A stretch of DNA of 64,000 nt from Gammaproteobacteria bacterium (GCA_029882355.1 JAOUKV010000015.1:1-64000); one strand, 5' to 3'; numbered from the stretch's first letter, positions 26,034-35,746 are shown. Made by a program: numbers and translations. Notes: generated from the letters alone by a model not told the origin.

Positions 26034-28736
26034 ATGTCAGATTCTGAAAATCCGCCCATTATCCTGGTCGATGGCTCGTCCTATCTTTACCGTGCCTACC
26101 ACGTGCCGCAGCTGCAGCGCCTGACCAATGCCAAAGGCGAGATGACCGGTGCGGTCTACGGCGTGATCAATATGCTGCGCAAGCTGCGTGACGACTACCA
26201 GCCCGAATACATGGCGGTGGTGTTCGATGCCAAGGGCAAGACCTTCCGCCACGAGCTTTATGAAGACTACAAGGGCACGCGACCGACCATGCCGGATGAC
26301 CTGCGCAACCAGATCGAACCGTTGCATGAGCTGGTGAAAGCGCTGGGTTTCAAGCTGATTATGGTGTCGGGCGTGGAAGCCGATGATGTCATCGGCACAC
26401 TGGCGAAACAGGCCAGCGCACAGGGTAAGGAGCTGCTGGTTTCCACCGGCGACAAGGACATGGCGCAGCTGGTCAGCCCGCATGTCACACTGATCAACAC
26501 CATGACCAACAAGCTGATGGATGAAGCCGGTGTCGAAGAAAAATTTGGGGTGAAGCCGGAGCAGATTATCGACTACCTGGCGCTGATGGGCGACACCTCG
26601 GACAATATTCCCGGCGTGCCCAAGGTCGGGCCAAAGACCGCGGCGAAATGGCTTGTGGAATATGAAACGCTGGATAATCTGGTCGAGCACGCCGAGGAGA
26701 TCAAGGGCAAGGTTGGTGAGAATCTGCGTGGTGCTCTGGATCAGCTGCCGCTGTCGAAAGAGCTGACCACGATCCTTTGTGACCTTGAACTGGAAGAATC
26801 GCTGGACGATTTAAAAATCGGTGCCGCCGATAAAGGCACACTGGAAAAAATTTACACCGAAATGCAATTCCACAAGTGGCTGGATGAACTTGCTGGCGGG
26901 GTTGAAGAGAAAGCCGAAAGGGCGAAGCAGGCAGTGAATTATGAAACCGTGCTCGACAAAAAATCCTTCGATGCCTGGATTAAAAAATTAGACACAGCCG
27001 AGCTGATCGCCTTCGATACTGAAACCACCAGCCTGGATTATCTGCAGGCACGCATTGTCGGTGTCTCGTTTGCGGTCGAAGAAAACGAGGCGGCCTATGT
27101 GCCGTTCGGTCACGATTATCCAGGAGCGCCCGAGCAGTTAGATGAAGCGACTGTGTTGGGTGCGTTGAAACCCATTCTCGAAGATGCCACAAAAGCCAAG
27201 CTCGGCCAGAATTTAAAATACGACGCGCACATTTTGCAGAACCATGGCATAAAAATGCTGGGCATCGCCGAAGACACCATGCTGGAATCCTATGTACTGG
27301 ATTCAACCCAGCGCCATGATATGGACAACATGTCACTGCGCGTGCTTGGCCACAACACCATCCATTTTGAAGACATCGCCGGTAAGGGTAAAAAGCAGCT
27401 GACCTTTAATGAGATTGCACTGGAAGAAGCCGGGCCATATGCCGCCGAAGATGCCGACATTACTCTGCAGCTGCACAAAGTGCTGAGTACAGAATTAAAA
27501 GCGAATGACCGTCTGATGAAAGTTTATCGCGAAATTGAAATGCCGCTGTTGCCGGTATTGCAGTCTATCGAACGCAATGGCGTAAAGATCGATGTCGCCA
27601 TGCTCAACAAACAGAGCAAGCAGTTGCAGACGCGCATGGCCGAAGTTGAGAAGCAGGTGTTCGAAGCCGCTGGTGAAACGTTTAACCTGGCCTCACCAAA
27701 ACAGCTGGGCGTGATTTTATTTGAGAAGCTTGAAATACCGCCGGTGAAAAAAACCAAAACCGGTCAGTACTCCACCGCCGAAGAAGTTTTGCAGCAACTG
27801 GCGGAAGATTACGAAATTCCAAAAATGATTCTCGAGCACCGCAGTCTGAGCAAATTAAAATCGACCTACACCGACAAGCTGCCGCTGCAGGTTGATGCCG
27901 ATACTGGTCGTGTGCACACTTCTTATAACCAGACTGGTGCAGCCACCGGACGTTTGTCCTCGTCCGATCCCAATCTGCAAAACATTCCGGTGCGCAGTGA
28001 AGAAGGCCGTCGCATTCGACAGGCCTTTATCGCCGATGACGGCAAGTGCCTGGTCGCCGCCGACTATTCACAAATTGAACTGCGCATCATGGCGCACCTC
28101 TCGCAGGATGAAAGTTTATTAAAAGCTTTTGCCGAAGGCATCGACGTGCATAAGGCAACCGCCGCCGAAGTCTTCGGTGTGCCGCTGGACGAAGTCGAAA
28201 ACGAACAGCGCCGTGCCGCCAAGGCAATCAACTTTGGCCTGATCTACGGCATGTCCGCTTTCGGCCTGGCCAAACAACTGGGCATCGGGCGATTTGAAGC
28301 GCAGGACTATGTCGACCTTTATTTTGAACGCTACCCCGGCGTAAAAAATTACATGGACAGCACGCGCGAGAAAGCCGCCGAACAGGGTTTTGTTGAAACG
28401 GTTTATGGTCGCCGTTTGTACCTGCCGGAAATTAATGCACGCAACGCCATGCGCCGGCAATACGCGGAGCGCACCGCGATCAATGCGCCTATGCAGGGCA
28501 CGGCAGCAGACATTATTAAACGCGCGATGATTAATGTGGATAACGCACTGCAAAGCAGCAAACTCGATGCTATCGTTGTCATGCAGGTGCACGATGAGCT
28601 GGTGGTGGAAGTGGCCGAGTCGCAGGTCGAGCAGTTATCTAAATTGCTGCGAACCAATATGGAATCGGCGGCTGACCTCAGCGTGAATCTGGTGGTGGAT
28701 ATCGGTGTCGGTAGTAACTGGGATGAAGCGCATTAA
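26034..28736 (+). CDS. polA: DNA polymerase I
   Basis: 900 residues, full length. The 5'-3' exonuclease/flap domain (1-about 290) starts IILVDGSSYLYRAYH. The 3'-5' exonuclease (about 310-500) keeps its acidic residues in LIAFDTETTSLD and YAAEDADITL, so proofreading is probably active. The polymerase domain (about 520-900) has motif A VAADYSQIELRIMAHLS, the O-helix RRAAKAINFGLIYGMSAFG and motif C VMQVHDELVVEV. It repairs and matures lagging-strand DNA. The gene is G+C-rich relative to flanks and is followed by the probable sRNA. Confidence 0.97.
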   Translation: MSDSENPPIILVDGSSYLYRAYHVPQLQRLTNAKGEMTGAVYGVINMLRKLRDDYQPEYMAVVFDAKGKTFRHELYEDYKGTRPTMPDDLRNQIEPLHELVKALGFKLIMVSGVEADDVIGTLAKQASAQGKELLVSTGDKDMAQLVSPHVTLINTMTNKLMDEAGVEEKFGVKPEQIIDYLALMGDTSDNIPGVPKVGPKTAAKWLVEYETLDNLVEHAEEIKGKVGENLRGALDQLPLSKELTTILCDLELEESLDDLKIGAADKGTLEKIYTEMQFHKWLDELAGGVEEKAERAKQAVNYETVLDKKSFDAWIKKLDTAELIAFDTETTSLDYLQARIVGVSFAVEENEAAYVPFGHDYPGAPEQLDEATVLGALKPILEDATKAKLGQNLKYDAHILQNHGIKMLGIAEDTMLESYVLDSTQRHDMDNMSLRVLGHNTIHFEDIAGKGKKQLTFNEIALEEAGPYAAEDADITLQLHKVLSTELKANDRLMKVYREIEMPLLPVLQSIERNGVKIDVAMLNKQSKQLQTRMAEVEKQVFEAAGETFNLASPKQLGVILFEKLEIPPVKKTKTGQYSTAEEVLQQLAEDYEIPKMILEHRSLSKLKSTYTDKLPLQVDADTGRVHTSYNQTGAATGRLSSSDPNLQNIPVRSEEGRRIRQAFIADDGKCLVAADYSQIELRIMAHLSQDESLLKAFAEGIDVHKATAAEVFGVPLDEVENEQRRAAKAINFGLIYGMSAFGLAKQLGIGRFEAQDYVDLYFERYPGVKNYMDSTREKAAEQGFVETVYGRRLYLPEINARNAMRRQYAERTAINAPMQGTAADIIKRAMINVDNALQSSKLDAIVVMQVHDELVVEVAESQVEQLSKLLRTNMESAADLSVNLVVDIGVGSNWDEAH

Positions 28737-28802
28737 GTTGGTTTTCGCATTTTTTTCTTTTTACACTTCATTCCTCAATTTCGACCATCTATCGAGAGTG
28801 TT

Positions 28803-28830
28803 TTGACTTCTTCGCCGCTTTGTTTTTAAT
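28803..28830 (+). promoter_or_regulatory. sigma-70-type promoter of the polA-engB sRNA
   Basis: TTGACT (28803-28808) and TTTAAT (28825-28830) are separated by 16 bases; five of six bases match the consensus in each box. Transcription should start near 28837. Confidence 0.55.
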
Positions 28831-28836
28831 TAGGGC

Positions 28837-28963
28837 TGCATCCTTTTTGTACTGCGCCACCGTTTGGCGCAGGCTTGTCCACTTTTTGGACGGGTTGATG
28901 ATGGAGCCGATTTTCCCCAATCCGGTTCCACTTACTGCCCGGTCGTAATGGCCGGGTATTTTT
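28837..28963 (+). ncRNA. probable small RNA at the Spot 42/ErsA position
   Basis: About 127 nt between a good promoter and an intrinsic terminator, in the gap between polA and engB. Enterobacteria encode Spot 42 and pseudomonads encode ErsA at this same locus. Predicted structure by eye: hairpin TGCGCCA/TGGCGCA (28851-28870), hairpin GTCCA/TGGAC (28878-28892), an unpaired purine-rich stretch GGGTTGATGATGGAGCC, and the terminator stem CCCGGTC/GGCCGGG with loop GTAAT. No reading frame of note exists. The position and signals are seen; homology to Spot 42 in sequence is not evident. Confidence 0.6.
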
Positions 28964-28964
28964 T
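28938..28964 (+). terminator. intrinsic terminator of the sRNA
   Basis: Seven-base stem CCCGGTC/GGCCGGG (one G-U pair), five-base loop and a run of six T interrupted once. It ends at the engB stop codon, so it also bounds engB transcription from the other side. Confidence 0.7.
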
Positions 28965-29592
28965 ATTCGGGCGCTTTTGTTTCCAGTTCCATCCAGCTGT
29001 TTAGTTTCCTGACCAGCTCATCAAGCCCATCCTTTTTCAGCGAGGAAAAAGTCTGAATAGTGGCTTCATAACCTTCTTCTTTCAAAAACTTACGGCATTT
29101 GAGCAGGGTTGCCTGCTGGGGGCCACGTTTAAGCTTGTCGGACTTGGTGAGCAAAACATGGGCAGGTATTTTGAAGTGGTCGCACCAGTCCAGCATCTGT
29201 AAATCGAATTCTTTGAGCGGATGACGGATGTCCATGATAACGACCAGGCCACGTAGGACTTCCTGTTGTTCCAGATATTGGCCCATCAGTTTCTGCCATT
29301 CTTCTTTGACGGCAAGGGGGACTTTGGCGAAGCCGTAGCCGGGCAAATCGACCAGGCGGCGCTTTTCGTCCAGTTCAAAGTAGTTGACCAGACGGGTGCG
29401 GCCGGGTGTTTTGGAGATTTTGGCCAGGCCTTTGTTGTCACATAAGGTGTTGATTGAGCTGGATTTTCCTGCATTTGATCTGCCGGCAAAGGCGACTTCG
29501 ATGCTTTCGCCTTTGGGGAATTGTTTAGGTGCCGCGGCGCTGATCAGAAATTTGGCCTGACGGTAGTAGTGATTGATGGCTTGATTGCTCAT
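28963..29592 (-). CDS. engB: ribosome biogenesis GTPase EngB/YsxC
   Basis: 209 residues. G1 GRSNAGKSSSINTL (about 32-45), G3 VDLPGYGFAKV, and G4 LTKSDKL define the EngB/YihA family, a cytoplasmic GTPase needed for assembly of the large ribosomal subunit. The gene converges on polA and the sRNA, as in many gammaproteobacteria. Confidence 0.96.
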   Translation of the reverse strand: MSNQAINHYYRQAKFLISAAAPKQFPKGESIEVAFAGRSNAGKSSSINTLCDNKGLAKISKTPGRTRLVNYFELDEKRRLVDLPGYGFAKVPLAVKEEWQKLMGQYLEQQEVLRGLVVIMDIRHPLKEFDLQMLDWCDHFKIPAHVLLTKSDKLKRGPQQATLLKCRKFLKEEGYEATIQTFSSLKKDGLDELVRKLNSWMELETKAPE

Positions 29593-29781
29593 GGTGTGGT
29601 TTTATACCGGGGAATTAGGGTTTGTTGCGCATTTTACGCCATAGTGGTGTTAAAAAAAGTCCTAATAAGGTGATTTCAATCAGGATGTTGTGATGTCCAG
29701 CTTTATGAATTTTGTTGGTTGGTGTAGAATCGCGTCACTTTTTGCCCACTAGCGGGCTGATATGCTCGGAGTTTTTAAGTA

Positions 29782-30399
29782 ATGAAGAAAATAATCGTAT
29801 CAAGTTTGGTTTTATTTATGTCATTGGCTGGCGTGGCTCACGCAGCGGGTGATGCTGAAGCTGGTAAGGAAATGGCAACCACTGTCTGTGCTGGTTGTCA
29901 TGGTGCTGATGGTAATAGCATGGTGCCGTTGTTCCCTAGTCTGGCTGGTCAGGGCGAGAAATATATCGCCAAGCAAATCGCTGATTTTAAAGCGATGACT
30001 ACACGTAAAGATGACACTATGGTTGGTATGGCTGCGATGCTGGCAACCGAACAGGATGCGCTTAATGTAGGTGCTTTTTATGCTTCTCAGAAGCTGAACA
30101 GCACAGCACCAGTAGATGAAAGTAAACTGGCTTTGGGTCGTGAGATTTATAAAGGTGGCAATTTGCAAACTGGCGTTCCAGCCTGCCAGGGTTGTCATGG
30201 CCCTGACGGTGCGGGTAATTCAGCAGCAGGTTATCCTCAATTGGCTGGTCAGTTTACTGATTACACCATAAAACAAATGCGTGCCTTTAAAGACGGTTCA
30301 CGCAGCAATGATGACCGTAAAATAATGCGCAATGCGTTGCAATCTATGACTGAAGCAGAGCTTGAAGCTGTCGCACAGTACATAGCAAGTCTTAAATAA
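29782..30399 (+). CDS. cytochrome c4, di-haem
   Basis: 205 residues. The signal peptide ends VAHA-A. Two haem sites, CAGCH (about 37-41) and CQGCH (about 135-139), each lie in a class I cytochrome c domain with later methionine ligands; the tandem layout and length fit cytochrome c4. It carries electrons in the periplasm, often to terminal oxidases. It is divergent from engB, ends at a strong terminator, and precedes the ccm operon that matures such proteins. Confidence 0.93.
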   Translation: MKKIIVSSLVLFMSLAGVAHAAGDAEAGKEMATTVCAGCHGADGNSMVPLFPSLAGQGEKYIAKQIADFKAMTTRKDDTMVGMAAMLATEQDALNVGAFYASQKLNSTAPVDESKLALGREIYKGGNLQTGVPACQGCHGPDGAGNSAAGYPQLAGQFTDYTIKQMRAFKDGSRSNDDRKIMRNALQSMTEAELEAVAQYIASLK

Positions 30400-30426
30400 T
30401 CGATTAACGATTAGAGCATTTGCTGG

Positions 30427-30455
30427 AAAAGGATGGCCTGGCCATCCTTTTTTTT
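30427..30455 (+). terminator. intrinsic terminator after cytochrome c4
   Basis: AAAAGGATGGCC/GGCCATCC stem with a two-base loop followed by eight T. It separates the cytochrome gene from the ccm operon. Confidence 0.9.
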
Positions 30456-30533
30456 GCCTAAAAGATTAGAGCCATTAGGCATGGGTGCATCTAGCAGATA
30501 CAATACGATGAAATTTTGAATTGATGATTGATA

Positions 30534-31184
30534 ATGCCTGAATCTGAATCTACAAATACAACGTTGCTAGAGACGCGCCAGCTCGAGTGTGTGCGTGATG
30601 ATCGTTTGTTGTTCCGTGATTTATCGATTAATTTGTCAGAGGGTGAAATACTACAGGTTGAAGGTGCCAATGGCAGCGGTAAGACCAGCCTGCTGCGTAT
30701 TCTTTGTGGTTTACGCCTCGCTGAGGCCGGTCAGGTGCTGTGGCAGGGCGAGGATGTTAGCGATGTGCGCGAAGATTATTATGCGAGCATGATTTATATC
30801 GGCCATCTGCCCTGTATTAAAGGTGATTTGACCACGCTGGAGAATATTCGCTCCTTACTTGATACCCGTTCGCAATCGGCACCGATTGAAGAAATTGATG
30901 CCGCTTTGACAAAAGTGGGGCTTTCAGGCTTTGATGATGTACCTTCTAAAGCGCTTTCATCAGGGCAGCGCCGTCGTATCCTGCTGGCTTTTTTGCTGTT
31001 GTCTAAAACCAGGCTGTGGATTCTGGATGAGCCTTTGACGGCACTGGATGTTCAGGGTGTAGCGCTGGTGGAGTCCATGTTAATGGAGCACCGAGAAGCG
31101 GGTGGTAGCGCGATATTCACCACCCATCATGGTATGCAGCTGCCCTGTGAAATGAGTTCAGTGACTCTGGGTGTCCAATGTTAA
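30534..31184 (+). CDS. ccmA: haem exporter ATPase CcmA
   Basis: 216 residues from ATG at 30534 (a TTG lies two codons earlier; neither has a strong ribosome site). Walker A GANGSGKTSLL, signature LSSGQRRRI and Walker B LWILDEPLTALD are present. CcmA drives release of holo-CcmE from the CcmABCD complex. First gene of the ccm operon; overlaps ccmB by 7 bp. Confidence 0.95.
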   Translation: MPESESTNTTLLETRQLECVRDDRLLFRDLSINLSEGEILQVEGANGSGKTSLLRILCGLRLAEAGQVLWQGEDVSDVREDYYASMIYIGHLPCIKGDLTTLENIRSLLDTRSQSAPIEEIDAALTKVGLSGFDDVPSKALSSGQRRRILLAFLLLSKTRLWILDEPLTALDVQGVALVESMLMEHREAGGSAIFTTHHGMQLPCEMSSVTLGVQC

Positions 31185-31849
31185 AAGCATTTTATCATTT
31201 GCTGGCGAGAGACTTACGTCTGGCGTTTCGTTCTCGCCATGAACTGGCTAATCCACTGATATTTTTTGTGCTGGTAGTGACTTTGTTTCCGCTGGCGGTA
31301 TCACCCAGCGCAGAAGTATTAAGGGTGATGGCTCCGGGCGTTATCTGGGTGTCAGCACTGCTTTCAGTGTTGTTATCATTGGATCGCTTATTTAAGCAGG
31401 ATTATGAAGACGGCTCGCTGGATCAATTAATGCTGAGTCCAAATCCATTGGTGATTCTGGTATTGGCAAAGGTCTGTGCGCACTGGCTGTTAACCGGCTT
31501 ACCGCTGGTATTGGTTGCACCATTGCTGGCTATGTTTATGTATGTACCGGATGAAGCCATAGGCGTTTTGATGCTGAGCTTGCTACTGGGCACGCCAGTA
31601 TTGAGTTTGGTCGGTGCAATTGGAGTTTCATTAACGGTTGCAGTGAACCGTGGCGGTGTTTTATTGTCTTTAATCATTCTTCCGTTGTATATTCCGATAT
31701 TAATTTTTGGGGCTAATGCAGTAGATGTTGCCAGTGATGGTATGAGTGTGCGCGGACAAATGTTATTTTTGGGCGCTGTATTGGCTTTAGCCTTATCGTT
31801 AGCGCCTTTGGCAACGGCGGTAGCTTTGCGCATAACAGCGTCAAGATAG
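31178..31849 (+). CDS. ccmB: haem exporter membrane protein CcmB
   Basis: 223 residues, six hydrophobic helices. The DYEDGSLDQLMLSPNPLVIL loop and LSLLLGTPVLSLVGAIGVSL segments are characteristic. It is the membrane partner of CcmA in the ABC complex that handles haem-loaded CcmE. Frame overlap with ccmA implies coupled translation. Confidence 0.95.
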   Translation: MLKAFYHLLARDLRLAFRSRHELANPLIFFVLVVTLFPLAVSPSAEVLRVMAPGVIWVSALLSVLLSLDRLFKQDYEDGSLDQLMLSPNPLVILVLAKVCAHWLLTGLPLVLVAPLLAMFMYVPDEAIGVLMLSLLLGTPVLSLVGAIGVSLTVAVNRGGVLLSLIILPLYIPILIFGANAVDVASDGMSVRGQMLFLGAVLALALSLAPLATAVALRITASR

Positions 31850-31871
31850 ATTTATAGGGTGTATCAATTTT

Positions 31872-32621
31872 ATGTTTAAAAGAATATGGGCCTGGATTCA
31901 GAAATTTTCGTCGCCTAAGCATTTTTATCGAATTTCCGGAAAAATGATTCCATGGTTTGCAGTGCCGGCGGCTGTGCTGGGTGTTTACGCTTTATACATG
32001 GGTCTATTTGTGGCGCCGACAGATTATCAACAGGGCGAAAGTTATCGCATTATTTTTATCCACGTGCCAGCTGCGTGGATGTCGATGTTTATTTATATGG
32101 TGATGGCTGTGTCGGCGGGTATTGGCCTTATCTGGCAGATTAAACTGGCAGATATGATTGCTGCGGCTAGCGCACCGATTGGTGCCTGGTTTGCCTTTCT
32201 GGCTCTGGTTACCGGTTCGCTCTGGGGTAAACCCATGTGGGGTGCGTACTGGGTTTGGGATGCGCGTTTAACTTCGGAATTAATTCTATTGTTTTTGTAT
32301 TTTGGTTATATGGCGTTGCAGTCTGCGATTGAAGATCAGCGCACCGCCGATAAAGCCAGTGGCTTGTTAGCGATTGTCGGTGTAGTGAATATCCCGATTA
32401 TTCATTACTCCGTTGAGTGGTGGAATACTTTGCATCAGGGTGCCACGGTGGCCAAGTTTGATAAACCTTCGATGCACATCGATATGTTAATCCCTTTATT
32501 ACTAATGGCGATTGCGGCAAAACTTTTTTATGCAGCGATTGTGTTGATTCGAGCAAGAAACGAAGTGCTCTATCGTGAACGCAATCGTCAATGGGTTAAA
32601 GAACTGGTAGAAAAATTATGA
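31872..32621 (+). CDS. ccmC: cytochrome c biogenesis protein CcmC
   Basis: 249 residues, six helices. The haem-handling WWD-type motif reads WGAYWVWDARLTSELILLF (about 124-142), flanked by the conserved histidines in IFIHVPAAWMS and NIPIIHYSVEWWNTLHQG. CcmC attaches haem to CcmE at the periplasmic face. Its last codon overlaps ccmD (ATGA). Confidence 0.97.
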   Translation: MFKRIWAWIQKFSSPKHFYRISGKMIPWFAVPAAVLGVYALYMGLFVAPTDYQQGESYRIIFIHVPAAWMSMFIYMVMAVSAGIGLIWQIKLADMIAAASAPIGAWFAFLALVTGSLWGKPMWGAYWVWDARLTSELILLFLYFGYMALQSAIEDQRTADKASGLLAIVGVVNIPIIHYSVEWWNTLHQGATVAKFDKPSMHIDMLIPLLLMAIAAKLFYAAIVLIRARNEVLYRERNRQWVKELVEKL

Positions 32622-32812
32622 ATGGTTCTGAATTTAGCTGGTCAGAGTTTTTGCACATGGGCGGTTACGCGACCTTTGTCTGGTCGTCATACGGCTTAGC
32701 TTTGGTTATGGTGGTATTCAATATAGTGTCACCAATGATCGAGCGGAAACGTGTGATAGCAAGAGTGAAACGCGCCATAAAACGTGAAGCCAATAGCAGG
32801 CAAACGAGTTAA
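32618..32812 (+). CDS. ccmD: CcmD small membrane protein
   Basis: 64 residues. A single helix (about 16-40) follows an MGGYATFVWSSYGLALVMV motif, then a basic tail. This is the usual CcmD pattern. It helps release of holo-CcmE from CcmC and CcmAB. Overlaps ccmC by 4 bp and precedes ccmE by 5. Confidence 0.92.
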   Translation: MNGSEFSWSEFLHMGGYATFVWSSYGLALVMVVFNIVSPMIERKRVIARVKRAIKREANSRQTS

Positions 32813-32817
32813 TTATT

Positions 32818-33255
32818 ATGAGTATGAATAAACGTAGTAAAAGAAAATTATTGGTGATTATGGTGGTGATGGGAGTGGCGCTTGCGACCGTTCTGGGTTT
32901 AACCGCCTTTGAAGAAAATATGATGTATTTTTATAGCCCGACTGAAGTTAATAATGGCACCGCACCGGATACTCGTACAATTCGTGTTGGCGGTTTGGTG
33001 GTTGAAGGTACAGTCGAGCGTGCAACAGAAAGTTTATTGGTGAAATTTGATTTAACCGATGGTGCTGAGGTAGTGAAGCTGGAGTACAGCGGTATTCTGC
33101 CTGATTTGTTTCGTGAAGGTCAGGGTATTGTTGCTATGGGTAAGCTGAATGATAAAAGAGTTTTTGTTGCCAATGAAGTGTTGGCTAAACATGATGAAAA
33201 TTATATGCCACCCGAAGTGGCTGATGCACTAGAAGCAGCGGAGCAAGAAAAATGA
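32818..33255 (+). CDS. ccmE: haem chaperone CcmE
   Basis: 145 residues: N-terminal anchor helix (about 9-27) and OB-fold. The histidine that bonds covalently to haem lies in LAKHDENYMPP (about residue 127). CcmE carries haem from CcmC to the CcmF/H ligase. Overlaps ccmF by 4 bp. Confidence 0.96.
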   Translation: MSMNKRSKRKLLVIMVVMGVALATVLGLTAFEENMMYFYSPTEVNNGTAPDTRTIRVGGLVVEGTVERATESLLVKFDLTDGAEVVKLEYSGILPDLFREGQGIVAMGKLNDKRVFVANEVLAKHDENYMPPEVADALEAAEQEK

Positions 33256-35171
33256 TTCCTGAAATTGGGCTGTTCGCTCTGATTATTGCTTTTGGTATTG
33301 CGATTGTACAAGGTGTTGTGCCGCTAGTCGGCGCTGCGCGTAATGACGCAACCATGATCTCGTTGGCCCGACCCGCAGCCTGGGCGCAATTACTGTTTGT
33401 CAGTATTGCTTATGCCGCGCTGACACATGCCTTTGTGGTACATGATTTTTCTGTTTTATATGTTTCCAGGCATTCGAATTTGGTGCAGCCCTTGATGTAT
33501 CGTATTTCAGGTGTCTGGGGTTCACACGAAGGTTCGATGCTTTTGTGGGCATTGATTCTTTCTATCTGGACTACAGCGGTGGCTATTTATAGCCGAGGTT
33601 TACCCGCTGCTTTAATGGCAAGAGTACTGGCAGTCATGGGTTTGATCAGCGTTGGTTTTTACGCTTTTATGCTCTGGACCTCAAACCCTTTTGAACGAAT
33701 TTTCCCTGCGCCTGCCGATGGCAATGCGCTCAATCCTTTGTTGCAGGATCCCGGCCTGGCATTCCATCCACCAATGTTGTACATGGGGTATGTCGGTTTC
33801 TCAGTTGCCTTTGCTTTTGCTGTAGCGGCTTTGTTAGGCGGCAAACTGGATGCGACCTGGGCGCGTTGGTCACGACCATGGACGACAGTAGCGTGGAGTT
33901 TCTTAACCTTTGGTATCGCGCTGGGTAGTTGGTGGGCGTATAACGAATTAGGCTGGGGTGGCTGGTGGTTCTGGGATCCGGTCGAAAATGCTTCGTTCAT
34001 GCCATGGTTGGTCGGTACCGCTTTGATTCATTCATTGGCGAGTACAGAAAAACGTGGTGTCTTTAAAAGCTGGACGGTGTTGCTGGCGATACTCGCTTTC
34101 TCGATGAGCTTACTGGGCACCTTCATTGTACGTTCCGGTGTGCTGGTCTCGGTGCATGCTTTTGCGACTGATCCATCACGCGGTGTATTTATTCTCATTT
34201 TCCTTTGTATCGTTATTGGAAGCTCACTGGCTCTGTATGCATGGCGTTCAGGCTCTGTGGTCTCAACAGGTCGATTCACCTGGTTCTCCAGAGAAACCGC
34301 TTTGTTGTTGAATAATGTTATTTTGTTGACGGCGACCACTGCTGTGTTTGTCGGCACCATGTATCCGCTGGTAGTGGATGCACTGGGCATTGGTAAGATT
34401 TCTGTGGGCCGCCCTTATTTCGATACTATGTTTGCGCTGGTTTCAATGCCTTTAATTCTGTTGTTGGGTATTGGCCCGGCAATGCGATGGAAGAGTGACA
34501 ATTCACAGCGGATAATAAAATCACTAGCAATAATTTTTGCGGCTTCATTATCAGTGGGCATCATGCTGCCTTTTGTTATTGATGGTGTGTTTAATATTGC
34601 GACGGGCTTAGGTCTGGCCGGTGCATTGTGGATTGCTATTACCACGCTGCAAAGTTTGTATCATAGAATAAAAACCAGTTCACGTTTGCCGTTATCATTT
34701 CTTGGCATGATTTTGGCGCATCTGGGTATGGCGATGTTTGTTGCGGGTGTCACCATGGTGATGACTTATCATCAGGAAAAGGATGTGAGACTGGAGCCTG
34801 GTGCCACTTATGAACTCTCCGGTTATGAGTTTAAATTTATCGGTGTAAAAAATGTAGATGGACCAAATTATACTGCTCAGGAAGGTCATCTTGAAGTGAG
34901 AGATCAGGGTGAAAAAATTGCTGATTTGTATCCGCAGAAACGAGCTTATTCAGGTATGGGAAGCCCTATGCCTATGACTGAGGCATCAGTTGATACAAAC
35001 ATGGTGCGTGATTTATACGCGGCTATGGGGGAACAACTGGGTGATACAGCCTGGAGTTTGCGTTTGTATTACAAACCGATGATTAGCTGGATTTGGCTGG
35101 GCTGTTTGTTTATGACGGTAGGTGGCGTTCTGGCGGTTAGTGATCGACGTTATCGACAGAAGCGTTCTTAG
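33252..35171 (+). CDS. ccmF: haem lyase membrane subunit CcmF
   Basis: 639 residues, about 15 helices. The WWD-domain WGGWWFWDPVENASFMPWL (about 235-253) and conserved histidines (VQPLMYRISGVWGSHEG and surrounding helices) are present. CcmF with CcmH/I attaches haem to the CXXCH of exported apocytochromes. Full length, no lesions seen. Confidence 0.97.
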   Translation: MIPEIGLFALIIAFGIAIVQGVVPLVGAARNDATMISLARPAAWAQLLFVSIAYAALTHAFVVHDFSVLYVSRHSNLVQPLMYRISGVWGSHEGSMLLWALILSIWTTAVAIYSRGLPAALMARVLAVMGLISVGFYAFMLWTSNPFERIFPAPADGNALNPLLQDPGLAFHPPMLYMGYVGFSVAFAFAVAALLGGKLDATWARWSRPWTTVAWSFLTFGIALGSWWAYNELGWGGWWFWDPVENASFMPWLVGTALIHSLASTEKRGVFKSWTVLLAILAFSMSLLGTFIVRSGVLVSVHAFATDPSRGVFILIFLCIVIGSSLALYAWRSGSVVSTGRFTWFSRETALLLNNVILLTATTAVFVGTMYPLVVDALGIGKISVGRPYFDTMFALVSMPLILLLGIGPAMRWKSDNSQRIIKSLAIIFAASLSVGIMLPFVIDGVFNIATGLGLAGALWIAITTLQSLYHRIKTSSRLPLSFLGMILAHLGMAMFVAGVTMVMTYHQEKDVRLEPGATYELSGYEFKFIGVKNVDGPNYTAQEGHLEVRDQGEKIADLYPQKRAYSGMGSPMPMTEASVDTNMVRDLYAAMGEQLGDTAWSLRLYYKPMISWIWLGCLFMTVGGVLAVSDRRYRQKRS

Positions 35172-35188
35172 GTGATGGGTGAAAAGCG

Positions 35189-35746
35189 ATGACAGAAATA
35201 AAACAAAACAATAAATCCATGATGCAGCGTTTCATGCCGCTGATTATTTTTGGGTTACTGGTGGTGCTGTTGGCTGTCGGTCTGACTATGGATCCTCGTC
35301 TTGTACCTTCGCCATTGATTGGCAAGCCTGCGCCTGCATTTGAATTACCTTTGTTGAATGGAGAAGGTGTTTTCAATAGTGAAGAGTTAAAAGGCAAGAT
35401 TACTTTGCTCAATGTTTGGGCGAGCTGGTGTTATGCCTGTCGTCAGGAGCATGAGGTGGTAAAGCAGTTGGCGCGTTCAGGTATGAATATAGTCGGTTTT
35501 AATTACAAGGATAAAAAACAGGATGCACAGCAGTGGTTGGCGCAATTAGGTAATCCTTATCAGGTGGTGGTGGCTGATGAGGACGGTCGCGCTGCAATTG
35601 ATTGGGGTGTCTATGGTGCACCAGAAACTTTTTTGATCGATAAAGATGGAATAATTCGACACAAGGTTATCGGTCCGGTTTCAGATCAAAAGAATTTCGA
35701 TGATTTGATGGCGGTGGTTAAGGAAATTTCAGGCGATAATTTATGA
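35189..35746 (+). CDS. ccmG: thiol:disulfide interchange protein CcmG/DsbE
   Basis: 185 residues. Signal anchor (about 12-32) and a thioredoxin fold with active site WASWCYACRQEH (about 78-89) plus the cis-Pro region VYGAPETFLID. It reduces apocytochrome or CcmH cysteines. Starts 17 bases after ccmF and overlaps ccmH by 4 bp. Confidence 0.95.
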   Translation: MTEIKQNNKSMMQRFMPLIIFGLLVVLLAVGLTMDPRLVPSPLIGKPAPAFELPLLNGEGVFNSEELKGKITLLNVWASWCYACRQEHEVVKQLARSGMNIVGFNYKDKKQDAQQWLAQLGNPYQVVVADEDGRAAIDWGVYGAPETFLIDKDGIIRHKVIGPVSDQKNFDDLMAVVKEISGDNL

